A stretch of 10,573 nt of DNA. Origin: Spirochaetia bacterium. GTDB taxonomy: Bacteria > Spirochaetota > Spirochaetia > Treponematales > Treponemataceae. Every line of letters begins with the position of its first letter. Within the stretch, counting starts at the first letter, position 1. The notes under the pieces are model-generated. The model did no database searches and was not told where the DNA came from. It saw nothing but the letters and a program-made list of their open reading frames with translations. The position numbers and the translations under genes are program-made. This document shows positions 4,681 to 10,573 of the stretch, piece after piece. Location of the stretch: NCBI GenBank assembly GCA_900769985.1, contig CAAGIS010000217.1, positions 1 through 10,573 of the forward strand. The letters run 5' to 3'.

Positions 4681-5445
4681 ATGCCATTAATGAAACACAT
4701 TTTTCACATTCACACAAAAAGATGTAAACACGCCTCGGACGAAAATGACGAGGATTATGTAAAGACAGCCTTAGCACTGGAAGCCGATGCAATTACTTTT
4801 ACAGACCATTCTCCTTTTCCTGATAATCCTTTTGGAAACCGAATGGATTTTGAGCAGCTACCGGAATATATTAATTCCCTAAAAACTTTGCAGAAAAAAT
4901 ATCAGAATAAAATAACTGTTGAATATGGTCTTGAAGTTGAGTTTTTGCCTTCGAAGATGTCATTTTATGAAGAACTTCACAAGGCGGGACTTTTTCCGCT
5001 GATAATCGGGCAGCATTTTTATGAACACCCAGACGGAACATACAGTTTTGCCGATGACAAAGAGTTTAATAAGGAAAATGAATATCTTGGCTGCTGTAAA
5101 GCAATGATAAAGGCCATTCAGACAGGATTTTTTAGTGTCGCAGCACATCCAGACAGAGTTTTTCGTCGCTGTAAAAACTGGACACAAGAAATGACTGATA
5201 TTTCAGCAGAATTGATTTCTACTGCGGCTCAAAACGGCGTTACGCTGGAGCAAAATATGGCGTCGTATGAAAAGTTACTTGAAAAATCTAATTTTATTTA
5301 TTGGCGAAAAGAATTCTGGGATTTAGTTGAATCTTATAATCAGAATGCACGCATCCCTGTAAAAACGATTATCGGACTTGATGCACATTCAACAGAAGAT
5401 ATTATTAAAAGAGCAAATTATGTTTCTTTAGGTAAAAAAAAATGA
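4681..5445 (+). CDS. PHP-domain phosphoesterase, histidinol-phosphatase (HisJ/HisK)-like
   Basis: 254 residues with all metal-binding motifs of the PHP superfamily: HIH (H9, H11), TDHSP (D42, H43), EYGLEVEF (E85 or E87), GQH (H112), AAHPDRV (H156, D158) and GLDAHS (D234, H236). Length and motif order fit the histidinol-phosphate phosphatase subgroup (last-but-one step of histidine synthesis, trinuclear metal site). No histidine genes lie nearby, so another phosphate ester is possible. The start is ATG 4681 or ATG 4690 (MKHIFHIH); neither has a Shine-Dalgarno sequence. A -10-like TAAAAT at 4668-4673 lies only 7 bases before ATG 4681, so the message may be leaderless. It converges with the phosphoesterase gene at 5454 with 8 bases between stops. 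Confidence 0.8.
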   Translation: MPLMKHIFHIHTKRCKHASDENDEDYVKTALALEADAITFTDHSPFPDNPFGNRMDFEQLPEYINSLKTLQKKYQNKITVEYGLEVEFLPSKMSFYEELHKAGLFPLIIGQHFYEHPDGTYSFADDKEFNKENEYLGCCKAMIKAIQTGFFSVAAHPDRVFRRCKNWTQEMTDISAELISTAAQNGVTLEQNMASYEKLLEKSNFIYWRKEFWDLVESYNQNARIPVKTIIGLDAHSTEDIIKRANYVSLGKKK

Positions 5446-5453
5446 ACGCTCTA

Positions 5454-6092
5454 TTAATTATTTTCAAAACACCCCGCTACATCAATAAATTTTAATATCT
5501 GGAAATTATTTGAATCCATGCAGATATTTTTATATTGTTCTGGATTAACTTTTTTATGAGGAAATGATTTATTATATTCGCCTAAAAAATAATCCTCACT
5601 TACTATTTTATCGTGTGTATGACCGTGAATATTCACAAGACTGCTTTCCTTTTCAACAAATACTGGCTCATGAGAAAAAATATAATTCCCAAACTGAAGC
5701 GGTCCTTTGTAAACTTGATCAAAACCGAGATACTTGAAGTATTCTATATAATTTGGGAACGGTTTTTTTCGTGCCCTGTAATCGTGATTTCCAAGAATAA
5801 GGCACATCTTACGGTTCTTTTTCATCCGCATAATGTCATGCATTATTTTTTCATTTTTCAGCCGCAGATTCAAAAACACATCGCCAAAGTTCCATATTAA
5901 ACAATTATCAGGGAGTGCATCAAACTTTTTAAGAATGAATTCATTCATTTGGGCACAGCCTTCTGCTGAATATTCAAACGGGCGGTTACAATATTTGATT
6001 ATGTTTGTATGAAATAAATGTAAATCGCTGGTAAGATATATTTGTTCAGGTAAATAACCTAAAAAGAAATCAACAGCTGTAATTTCGGTCAT
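5454..6092 (-). CDS. calcineurin-like metallophosphoesterase (COG4186-like)
   Basis: 212 residues from ATG 6092, chosen because GAGGTG lies just upstream and the protein then begins shortly before the first motif; a longer frame to 6215 would add 41 residues that belong to an opposite-strand remnant. Motifs in order: TSDLHLFH (D23, H25), NFGDVF (D71), LGNHDY (N102, H103), FSHEP (H141), HGHTH (H158, H160). These are the full two-metal ligand set of the calcineurin superfamily, so the enzyme should be active. The segment NIIKYCNRPF is characteristic of the small COG4186 phosphoesterases, whose substrates are not established. The nearest good promoter on this strand is at 6402-6430, more than 300 bases upstream and under the same palindromic box as the tRNA-like RNAs, which implies a long leader through the remnant region. 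Confidence 0.8.
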   Translation of the reverse strand: MTEITAVDFFLGYLPEQIYLTSDLHLFHTNIIKYCNRPFEYSAEGCAQMNEFILKKFDALPDNCLIWNFGDVFLNLRLKNEKIMHDIMRMKKNRKMCLILGNHDYRARKKPFPNYIEYFKYLGFDQVYKGPLQFGNYIFSHEPVFVEKESSLVNIHGHTHDKIVSEDYFLGEYNKSFPHKKVNPEQYKNICMDSNNFQILKFIDVAGCFENN

Positions 6093-6419
6093 TTTGCACC
6101 TCAAAAAAAACGGGGAAGAAAACAGAAACCATAAAGTCGGTGAACGCCCAATATGGATACAAACCTGAGTTTCTCGATATATACTTTCAGGTGGGTGCTG
6201 TCTTCTTAGCCCCAAATGAGCCTGTAACTTTACCCAACTGATGAGTCGGGAGAAACATACTCAAAATGCTGGGCAGGATACAACAAGTGCAATCTCTTCG
6301 TCCAACAATTGCCGGTAGAGGGCAGCACTCCTCTGTCGCATAATTTCATTGATAACAACGAAAAAGCCGCAGTGGCTATCTCTGGCGTAACCGGCTATTT
6401 AACTATATCACTTAAATAA
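6083..6419 (+). pseudogene. C-terminal remnant of an unrecognised gene, frameshifted
   Basis: The region between the phosphoesterase and the XRE gene reads as protein in two joined frames. The first (about 6113-6238) gives YKPEFLDIYFQVGAVFLAP and stops at TGATGA. The second, from about 6236, gives CWAGYNKCNLFVQQLPVEGS then KAAVAISGVTGYLTISLK and ends with TAA at 6417-6419. Joined at the LPN/TDES boundary they make one continuous C-terminus of about 100 residues. The front is missing: the first frame closes at 6080-6082, inside the phosphoesterase gene on the other strand. The G+C is higher than in the neighbouring intergenic DNA. No family recognised. Confidence 0.6.
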
Positions 6420-6430
6420 ATGAACTGCAT
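6402..6430 (-). promoter_or_regulatory. minus-strand promoter toward the phosphoesterase gene
   Basis: -35 ATGCAG (6430-6425), 17-bp spacer, -10 TATAGT (6407-6402, five of six consensus bases). The -35 overlaps the palindromic box copy B in the same phase as in copies A and C. Transcription would run antisense through the remnant and into the phosphoesterase gene. Confidence 0.5.
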
Positions 6431-6447
6431 TAAAGCGGTACTTTAAT
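6429..6447. promoter_or_regulatory. palindromic box copy B (candidate operator)
   Basis: ATTAAAG-CGGTA-CTTTAAT, perfect 7-bp arms. It lies 60 bases before the XRE start codon and overlaps the minus-strand promoter, so a bound factor could control both directions. Confidence 0.55.
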
Positions 6448-6469
6448 AAATTTTTTGAAATTTTAATAT

Positions 6470-6485
6470 TGAATATGCGTATTCA
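6470..6485 (+). promoter_or_regulatory. second inverted repeat before the XRE gene
   Basis: TGAATA-TGCG-TATTCA, perfect 6-bp arms, 6 bases upstream of TTAACAGGAGG and 22 bases before the start codon. A typical position for autoregulation by the small XRE protein; not proven. A TTG at 6469 overlaps it but is not the start. Confidence 0.35.
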
Positions 6486-6507
6486 TTATATTAACAGGAG
6501 GACAGAT

Positions 6508-6780
6508 ATGGAACTCACGGAAATTATGAAAAAGCAGTCTGAATTAGATTCTCTGCTTATTGACAATGCCGCAACTGGTAAAAAAATCCGAACCCTGTGT
6601 GAGAACCACGGCATTCATTGTTCCGACTTGGCAGAAATGCTCGGTTTTACAGGACATCAGGCAGTATACAACTGGTCGGAAGGAAAAACAAAACCAACTT
6701 TGGAAAACATGATTAAAATTTCATATCTGCTTGGAATTGATGTTAAAGAAATCGTTCAGCTTTCATCAGTTACTGCATAA
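6508..6780 (+). CDS. XRE-family helix-turn-helix regulator, 90 residues
   Basis: Start ATG 6508 is preceded by AGGAGG at a 7-base gap, so the TTG-initiated extension from 6469 is rejected. Residues 24-83 form an XRE/Cro-type domain: GKKIRTLCENHGIHCSDLAE, then MLGFTGHQAVYNWSEGKTKP with the recognition helix around QAVYNW, then TLENMIKISYLLGIDVKEIV. There is no extra sensing domain, so regulation would come from a partner or simple autorepression. The stop at 6780 is 45 bases before the degenerate HsdM-HsdS gene, same strand, suggesting a functional pair. Two inverted repeats upstream are candidate operators. Confidence 0.85.
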   Translation: MELTEIMKKQSELDSLLIDNAATGKKIRTLCENHGIHCSDLAEMLGFTGHQAVYNWSEGKTKPTLENMIKISYLLGIDVKEIVQLSSVTA

Positions 6781-6825
6781 ATTACTGTAGTTTAAGACAT
6801 CAAATTCAGCTATACTGAACTAGTC

Positions 6826-8634
6826 ATGATTTCAGAATTGGAAGAAATTAGAAAAGGAAATACATTCTCAAGACAGAAAATGCCGGAATACAGTTTTATC
6901 TACCTTTTATATAAAACTCTGGTTCAGCAAAAAGAATTTACGCTGGATATTTCCCTTCTGATTTCTAATCTTGAAGCATCAAAGTCGATTAAGCAAATTC
7001 TCACAAAATACATAGAAAAACTCCCTGAAGGGTTTGAACTTGAGGATTTTCATAGATACAAAGAAAGTTCGCTAAAAAAATATTTTGCTTCGTTTAAAAA
7101 GCAGTCTTTCAGCCGTCACAACGAAATGCAGACACCTGAGCGGATGAGTTTACTTGCCTTAAATCTGTTAAATCCCCAGAATACAGACACTCTTGCAGAC
7201 TTTTACGGTGCACCAGAAGGATTTTTACGCACAGTCCTCGATAATAAAAAATACAATTATATTTTTTCTTCCAAACCGAATGCTTTTACAACTGATGAAG
7301 CAACTGCGGATTTTTTGACACTATGGGAAGATGTATTATATATAGAAGAAAAACAAATCTGCATCACGGCAAAAAACATTTTGGATGATGAAACGCAGAC
7401 TTTTGACAGAATTTTTGCTTTCATTCCTGTGTTTCAAAAATCAAATCAGGAAGAAACAAAACGCCTTTCTCAAAACATAATTTTTTCTGAAGACGAATCC
7501 TATAAATATGTCGTTAATGTAATAAATCATCTTACGGAAAAAGGAAAAGCCGTTATCTGCATTTCTGATGTTTTATATTCTGCAAGAACAGAAGAACTTA
7601 GAAAATACATCTGCACCTGCGGATATTTTAAAGGACTTATTCGTTTTCCGAGGGGAGAAATCTATCCGAAAAATCTACCTTCCACACTTTTATTTTTTGA
7701 CAGACAGAACACATCAGATGAGGTTACCTTTTTAGATTTTACCGATACAGAACCGCAGAAAATGGAATCTATCGGAATTTCAGAAATTCTTGAAAGTTTT
7801 TCACCAGAGCGTTTTAGTTATCTTGAGTCACCTCAAATGTTTTTTGAAAATGGAGCAAAGAGGGAAATTTTTACAATTTTTCAATTGTCACAGAATAATT
7901 ATGATATAGACAAATCAGACCACGCTTTTATGGAAAACTGGCACAATGATTCGAAGGAATATTATTCAGATGAAGGACTTGAACTTACAACGAAAGAAAA
8001 CGAACTTATAGTTTCAGAAAATTCCGGGCAGTTTTTTCAAGAGTTCCCGCCAACAAAAAATATTTCCATCAACAATCTGGTAACGATTTTCCGTGGCATT
8101 CAAGACACAGAGAAGATTAACGCTTTTAAAACAAGAAATGAAAATGCACCTTTTATGTATTTATGCGTTTCTGATATAGAAGGCGGTTCAATTCAGGTGA
8201 AGACCATGCAGCGGCTTTCAGATAAAACATACAGTTGGGATAAATATTTTCTGGAAAGTGGCGATGTTATCATTTCAAAGACTGCCTATCCCGCTTTTAA
8301 AATCGCAATTTATGAAGGTGAAAATGCTAGGATTATTCCGGCGTCAAATCTCTATGTCATAAGAATAAACAAAGCAAATCGTAATAAGCTCAATCCTTAT
8401 TATCTTAAATTGTATCTCGAATCTGAAAACGGCTTGAAATACTTAAAATCCGTAAGTAAAGGTGCAAGACTTCCTGCAGTTTCAAAAGAAAATCTTCTGG
8501 CCCTGACACTTCCTTTTAAGAGTGAACAGGAACAGAAAGAACTTGAACAGAAGTACAAAGAACTTCAGATCAAAAAACAAATGCTTCTTTCCGAGATTGA
8601 CTTTGTTTCTTCTCAGCTTAAAACTCTGATTTAA
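6826..8634 (+). CDS. HsdM-HsdS-like fusion with degenerate methylase motifs
   Basis: 602 residues. Residues 100 to about 295 follow the N6-adenine methylase fold of type I HsdM: TPERMSLLALNLLNP (103-117), ADFYGAPEGFL (124-134) at the SAM motif I position, FDRIFAFIPVF (193-203) at motif IV, and GKAVICISDVLY...FKGLIRFPRGEIYPKNLPST (240-287). Motif I has lost the G-[ST]-x-G core, and NPPF has become IPVF, so methylation should not be possible. Residues 410 to about 565 resemble an HsdS target-recognition domain (ESGDVIISKT, NPYYLKLYLES, GARLPAVSKENL, LTLPFKSEQEQ), ending in a coiled coil (566-600). No HsdR is present. It probably binds a specific DNA sequence without modifying it. No Shine-Dalgarno; TATACT at 6811-6816 is 9 bases before the ATG. 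Confidence 0.7.
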   Translation: MISELEEIRKGNTFSRQKMPEYSFIYLLYKTLVQQKEFTLDISLLISNLEASKSIKQILTKYIEKLPEGFELEDFHRYKESSLKKYFASFKKQSFSRHNEMQTPERMSLLALNLLNPQNTDTLADFYGAPEGFLRTVLDNKKYNYIFSSKPNAFTTDEATADFLTLWEDVLYIEEKQICITAKNILDDETQTFDRIFAFIPVFQKSNQEETKRLSQNIIFSEDESYKYVVNVINHLTEKGKAVICISDVLYSARTEELRKYICTCGYFKGLIRFPRGEIYPKNLPSTLLFFDRQNTSDEVTFLDFTDTEPQKMESIGISEILESFSPERFSYLESPQMFFENGAKREIFTIFQLSQNNYDIDKSDHAFMENWHNDSKEYYSDEGLELTTKENELIVSENSGQFFQEFPPTKNISINNLVTIFRGIQDTEKINAFKTRNENAPFMYLCVSDIEGGSIQVKTMQRLSDKTYSWDKYFLESGDVIISKTAYPAFKIAIYEGENARIIPASNLYVIRINKANRNKLNPYYLKLYLESENGLKYLKSVSKGARLPAVSKENLLALTLPFKSEQEQKELEQKYKELQIKKQMLLSEIDFVSSQLKTLI

Positions 8635-8745
8635 AACAAATATTTTCTTATCCACAGAAATTAAATGAATTCCGCGTTAACGCTTCTGTCTTCTGTGTAA
8701 TGTCACAAATGCCCGATAAGTGTGGTTTTACAATAATGCAACGTA

Positions 8746-8780
8746 TAAATCAAATGGCTAAAATTGCGCCATTTGATTTA
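8746..8780. repeat. hairpin 1 of a four-hairpin chain
   Basis: TAAATCAAATGGC and GCCATTTGATTTA form a perfect 13-bp stem with a 9-base loop. There is no T-run after it on either strand. Confidence 0.6.
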
Positions 8781-8784
8781 ACTT

Positions 8785-8804
8785 AGAGTTTCTAAAGAAA
8801 CTCT
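8785..8804. repeat. hairpin 2 of the chain
   Basis: AGAGTTTC-TAAA-GAAACTCT, a perfect 8-bp stem with tetraloop, 4 bases after hairpin 1. Confidence 0.6.
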
Positions 8805-8815
8805 GTTATTAAAAT

Positions 8816-8833
8816 GTTCGCGAAGTCGCGAAC
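8816..8833. repeat. hairpin 3 of the chain
   Basis: GTTCGCGA-AG-TCGCGAAC, perfect 8-bp complementary arms; in RNA the two-base loop would open to a larger one. Confidence 0.6.
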
Positions 8834-8835
8834 CC

Positions 8836-8878
8836 AATTGCAATCCTCGAAAGTTGAAACTTTCTGCGGTGTGCAATT
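8836..8878. repeat. hairpin 4 of the chain (nested)
   Basis: Outer arms AATTGCA (8836-8842) and TGCAATT (8872-8878) enclose GAAAGTT-GA-AACTTTC (8849-8864). The rest of 8635-8921 holds one further short palindrome (GCGTTAACGC at 8674) between CACAGAA and TTCTGTG arms, and no gene. Confidence 0.55.
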
Positions 8879-8921
8879 TTAAGGAACCACACTATCCATC
8901 AGAAATCGAAAGCCTTTTATA

Positions 8922-9815
8922 TTATTTTTCAACGATAACAAGATTTGAAATCTTATAATCATTACCAAAATCAGAGAACTTTACAGAACGTATTGTTCCT
9001 TCTACTTTGACTTTGGTGCCTTCTTTTAAGTCAATGTAAGAATCATTATTGCTCAAAACAGAAAAGAAATGGGCTTGAAGGTCGTTATCAAAGAAAGAAA
9101 ATTTAAGTTCATAGGCATAATCAGGATCTTTGCTTTCATCTATACTCCAGAAATTATAGGTATCTGAAATTGGAAGCCCTTCGATAGGATGTTCGTTATA
9201 CCACTTTTTTGCTTTAAGTTTATTTCCAGCGGTATTAGATACAGCATAGTAACAAGGCAGAGTTGTAAGTAATCTGGAATCAGCTTTTGAAAATTCTTCA
9301 TCAGAAGTTTTCTCACAAAGAGAAATGATTTCTTCTGTATGCCATTTTGCAATTTCATTAAAATATTTTGCACTCATGTCGCGCACTTCTCCAATTGCAG
9401 AACCATTGATGTCGCAGGCATAAGAAGTAAGTTTTTCTACTTTTGAAATAAATCCGTTATCAGTTTTTGCAATGGTAACTGTTGAATCCTGACAAGAAAA
9501 TCCAATTGCGATTTTAGAAACAGTTTTCATTCTGAGAGAATAGGAATCATTAAGCAAATCAATAGATTTAATATCTATGATGACATTTTTAATTTTAGCT
9601 CCAAGGTCTTCCGGTTGTACCTGAGTGAGCAAGTAAAATCCGCCGCGAAGAGTTTTTCCTTCAGGGATTGCCCCTTCGAAACCTTTTACTTCAGTTTTGT
9701 CCATGCTGTTGGCAAGTTTATTAATGTTATTGAACAAACTGTTAGAATTTGGTTTTGCAAAAATACTGTTTGCAAATACAGCTAAAATAAGGGAACCAAG
9801 AAAGATTTTTTTCAT
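8922..9815 (-). CDS. secreted protein with OB-fold-like C-terminus
   Basis: 297 residues. Start ATG 9815 follows AGGAG at good spacing. Residues 1-20 are a signal peptide (MKKIFLGSLILAVFANSIFA, cut before Lys21); no lipobox Cys, so the product is periplasmic or secreted. The last 35 residues or so (DLKEGTKVKVEGTIRSVKF, then YKISNLVIVEK) have the G-x-V-x-V-x-G-x-I pattern of OB-fold tRNA_anti-like / putative-lipoprotein domains. The middle, with several Cys (FSCQDST, TSYACDI, ISLCEK, LPCYYA), is not recognised. The front after the signal peptide (PEGKTLRGGFYLLTQVQPED) may hold a second small beta domain. It is driven by a promoter under palindromic box copy C. Function unknown. Confidence 0.75.
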   Translation of the reverse strand: MKKIFLGSLILAVFANSIFAKPNSNSLFNNINKLANSMDKTEVKGFEGAIPEGKTLRGGFYLLTQVQPEDLGAKIKNVIIDIKSIDLLNDSYSLRMKTVSKIAIGFSCQDSTVTIAKTDNGFISKVEKLTSYACDINGSAIGEVRDMSAKYFNEIAKWHTEEIISLCEKTSDEEFSKADSRLLTTLPCYYAVSNTAGNKLKAKKWYNEHPIEGLPISDTYNFWSIDESKDPDYAYELKFSFFDNDLQAHFFSVLSNNDSYIDLKEGTKVKVEGTIRSVKFSDFGNDYKISNLVIVEK

Positions 9816-9863
9816 ATTTTTCTCCTGTTAATTAATTTTACAGCAAGTGCCGTTATGAGAATT

Positions 9864-9892
9864 AGTTTAAGGCGAAAACCGAAAAATGTAAT
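9864..9892 (-). promoter_or_regulatory. promoter of the secreted protein gene
   Basis: -35 ATTACA (9892-9887), 17-bp spacer, -10 TAAACT (9869-9864); predicted start about 9857, giving a leader of about 40 bases. The -35 overlaps the palindromic box copy C. Confidence 0.55.
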
Positions 9893-9910
9893 TAAAGTGC
9901 TACTTTAATT
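9890..9910. promoter_or_regulatory. palindromic box copy C (candidate operator)
   Basis: AATTAAAGT-GCT-ACTTTAATT, perfect 9-bp arms, the best of three copies in the window. The rest of the stretch up to 10059 is A/T-rich with no gene visible. Confidence 0.6.
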
Positions 9911-10059
9911 TGAAAATGTTTGAAAAATTAATTCAATTACAATAGCAGAAAATCAAAATATTTCAGCAAAAAAGTTGAAGTAATTTTCAATGTTTATTTA
10001 ATCTGTGCTGGGTGAGAGAGCATAAAAAATGGCTTCTGATTCTTTGACGAATTTCTCCA

Positions 10060-10573
10060 TCACTTTTCCAGCATTCTCTCCAAATATTCTTTTACAAAGT
10101 GCAGAAATGTTTCTGTAAGGCGGGAAAGGCGGCTGCTTTTTTTCCAGGCGAGAACGGGAAAAAATGAAAGTTCGGGGGTTAAGGGGCGGCTGGTTATTTT
10201 GTTTTCCTGGCCGAGTGGAATTGAAAATCCTTCTGAGCTGATGGCATTTCCAAGTCCGTTTAAAACGAGGATGACTGTGTTTGTTGAAAGATTTCCTGTT
10301 GCGACGATGTTCAAATTTTCTTTTGTTTCTGAAAACCATGAAAGGATTTCGCCCTGAACATTTTTTCTGACTGGAAAAATCAGCGGCAAGGGAGCAAGGT
10401 CTTGCGGGGTGACTGTTTTTTTTGAGGCGAGCGGGGAATCGCTTTTCATTATGGCGACAAAGTGCACTTTTTTGTTCAGGCGGAAAAAACTGTATTTTTC
10501 GATTTCTACTGGTTCAAGCAAAAGTCCGATGTCGAGAAGTCCTTTTTCCATCTGTTCTTTTACCTGATCGGCA
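10060..10573 (-). CDS. LysR-family transcription regulator, effector-binding domain, 5' part beyond the window
   Basis: The frame is open to the window edge (residues ADQVKEQ precede the methionine at 10551), so the true start and the N-terminal winged helix lie outside. The visible 170 residues have the LysR effector-domain pattern. KGLLDIGLLLEPVEIEKYSF matches 'G.lDiGi...', KVHFVAIMKSDSPLASKKTV matches the 'p...v.p..hpLa....v' strand, and TPQDLAPLPLIFP and the GLGNAISSEG loop (usual 'G.Gia.lp') follow. The gene ends at a TGA (10060-10062), at a normal distance after the last helix. The ligand and target are unknown. Frames read across it in other registers are shadows. Confidence 0.85.
   Translation of the reverse strand, partial: ADQVKEQMEKGLLDIGLLLEPVEIEKYSFFRLNKKVHFVAIMKSDSPLASKKTVTPQDLAPLPLIFPVRKNVQGEILSWFSETKENLNIVATGNLSTNTVILVLNGLGNAISSEGFSIPLGQENKITSRPLTPELSFFPVLAWKKSSRLSRLTETFLHFVKEYLERMLEK

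Noticed and set aside
6106..6215. Long minus-strand stem (GGGG..AAGAAGACAG with CTGTTTTCTTCCCC) followed by a T-run, suggesting a 6S-like RNA
   Set aside because: The bases read as codons of the plus-strand remnant and no known RNA family motif is present; kept only as a possible leader fold.
6093..6215. Longer start for the calcineurin-like phosphoesterase
   Set aside because: The 41 extra residues lie in the opposite-strand remnant, while ATG 6092 has a GAGGTG site and fits the family length.
6239..6257. Hammerhead-ribozyme-like core CTGATGA...GAAAC with flanking CCTG/CCCA and TGGG/CAGG pairing
   Set aside because: Stem II would be two base pairs at best and the nucleotide before the cleavage site does not pair with the conserved A; the stretch is better explained as a coding remnant.
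8648..8656. Perfect DnaA-box consensus TTATCCACA
   Set aside because: Single 9-mer with no further boxes, AT-rich unwinding region or dnaA/dnaN context.
9998..10339. 113-codon minus-strand frame overlapping the LysR gene
   Set aside because: Arg/Asn-rich shadow in another register; the LysR frame carries the family pattern.

Overview
The window looks like a chromosomal accessory stretch of a Treponema-like spirochaete. This is an inference from the low G+C and A/T-rich intergenic DNA, a short lipoprotein with a spirochaete-style lipobox, the C-terminus of an Rpn/PD-(D/E)XK 'transposase-like' protein, an omptin-like outer-membrane barrel and short intergenic palindromic repeats. The species cannot be fixed from the sequence alone.

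Layout. (1) 1-1580: tail of an Rpn-family protein, an omptin-like secreted barrel, and a convergent 49-residue lipoprotein. (2) 1630-4160, all on the minus strand: the most remarkable part. A DUF2828/vWA protein, with the same domain order as Ro60 (alpha-helical N-terminus plus MIDAS vWA), is flanked by two small structured RNAs upstream (about 4106-3873) and two downstream (1989-1837). The four RNAs share a 17-nt 5' strand motif and a 7-bp closing helix with compensatory base changes. One carries a circularly permuted tRNA body with a looped-off acceptor stem, as in bacterial YrlA Y RNAs; a second carries a tRNA-Thr(UGU)-like body without a proper acceptor stem; a third carries an anticodon-arm-like hairpin. 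I read this as a candidate Ro/Y-RNA-like ribonucleoprotein built on DUF2828. (3) 4200-4680: inverted-repeat elements and a small coding fragment. (4) 4681-6092: convergent PHP phosphoesterase and calcineurin-like phosphoesterase genes. (5) 6083-6419: a frameshifted coding remnant. (6) 6508-8634: an XRE regulator and a 602-residue HsdM-HsdS-like fusion whose SAM and catalytic motifs have decayed. (7) 8635-8921: a chain of four perfect hairpins. (8) 8922-10573: a secreted protein with an OB-fold-like tail, and the C-terminal part of a LysR regulator.

How the parts may work together. Three minus-strand promoters have the same palindromic box (consensus ATTAAAG-N5-CTTTAAT) overlapping the -35 element, each with exactly 17 bp to the -10. 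They lie in front of the tRNA-like RNAs and DUF2828 gene, in front of the calcineurin-like phosphoesterase (through a long leader), and in front of the secreted protein gene. This suggests a small co-regulated group; the repressor is unknown, and the XRE gene beside one copy is a candidate. The degenerate methylase-specificity fusion with its XRE partner is a second unit of possible interest.
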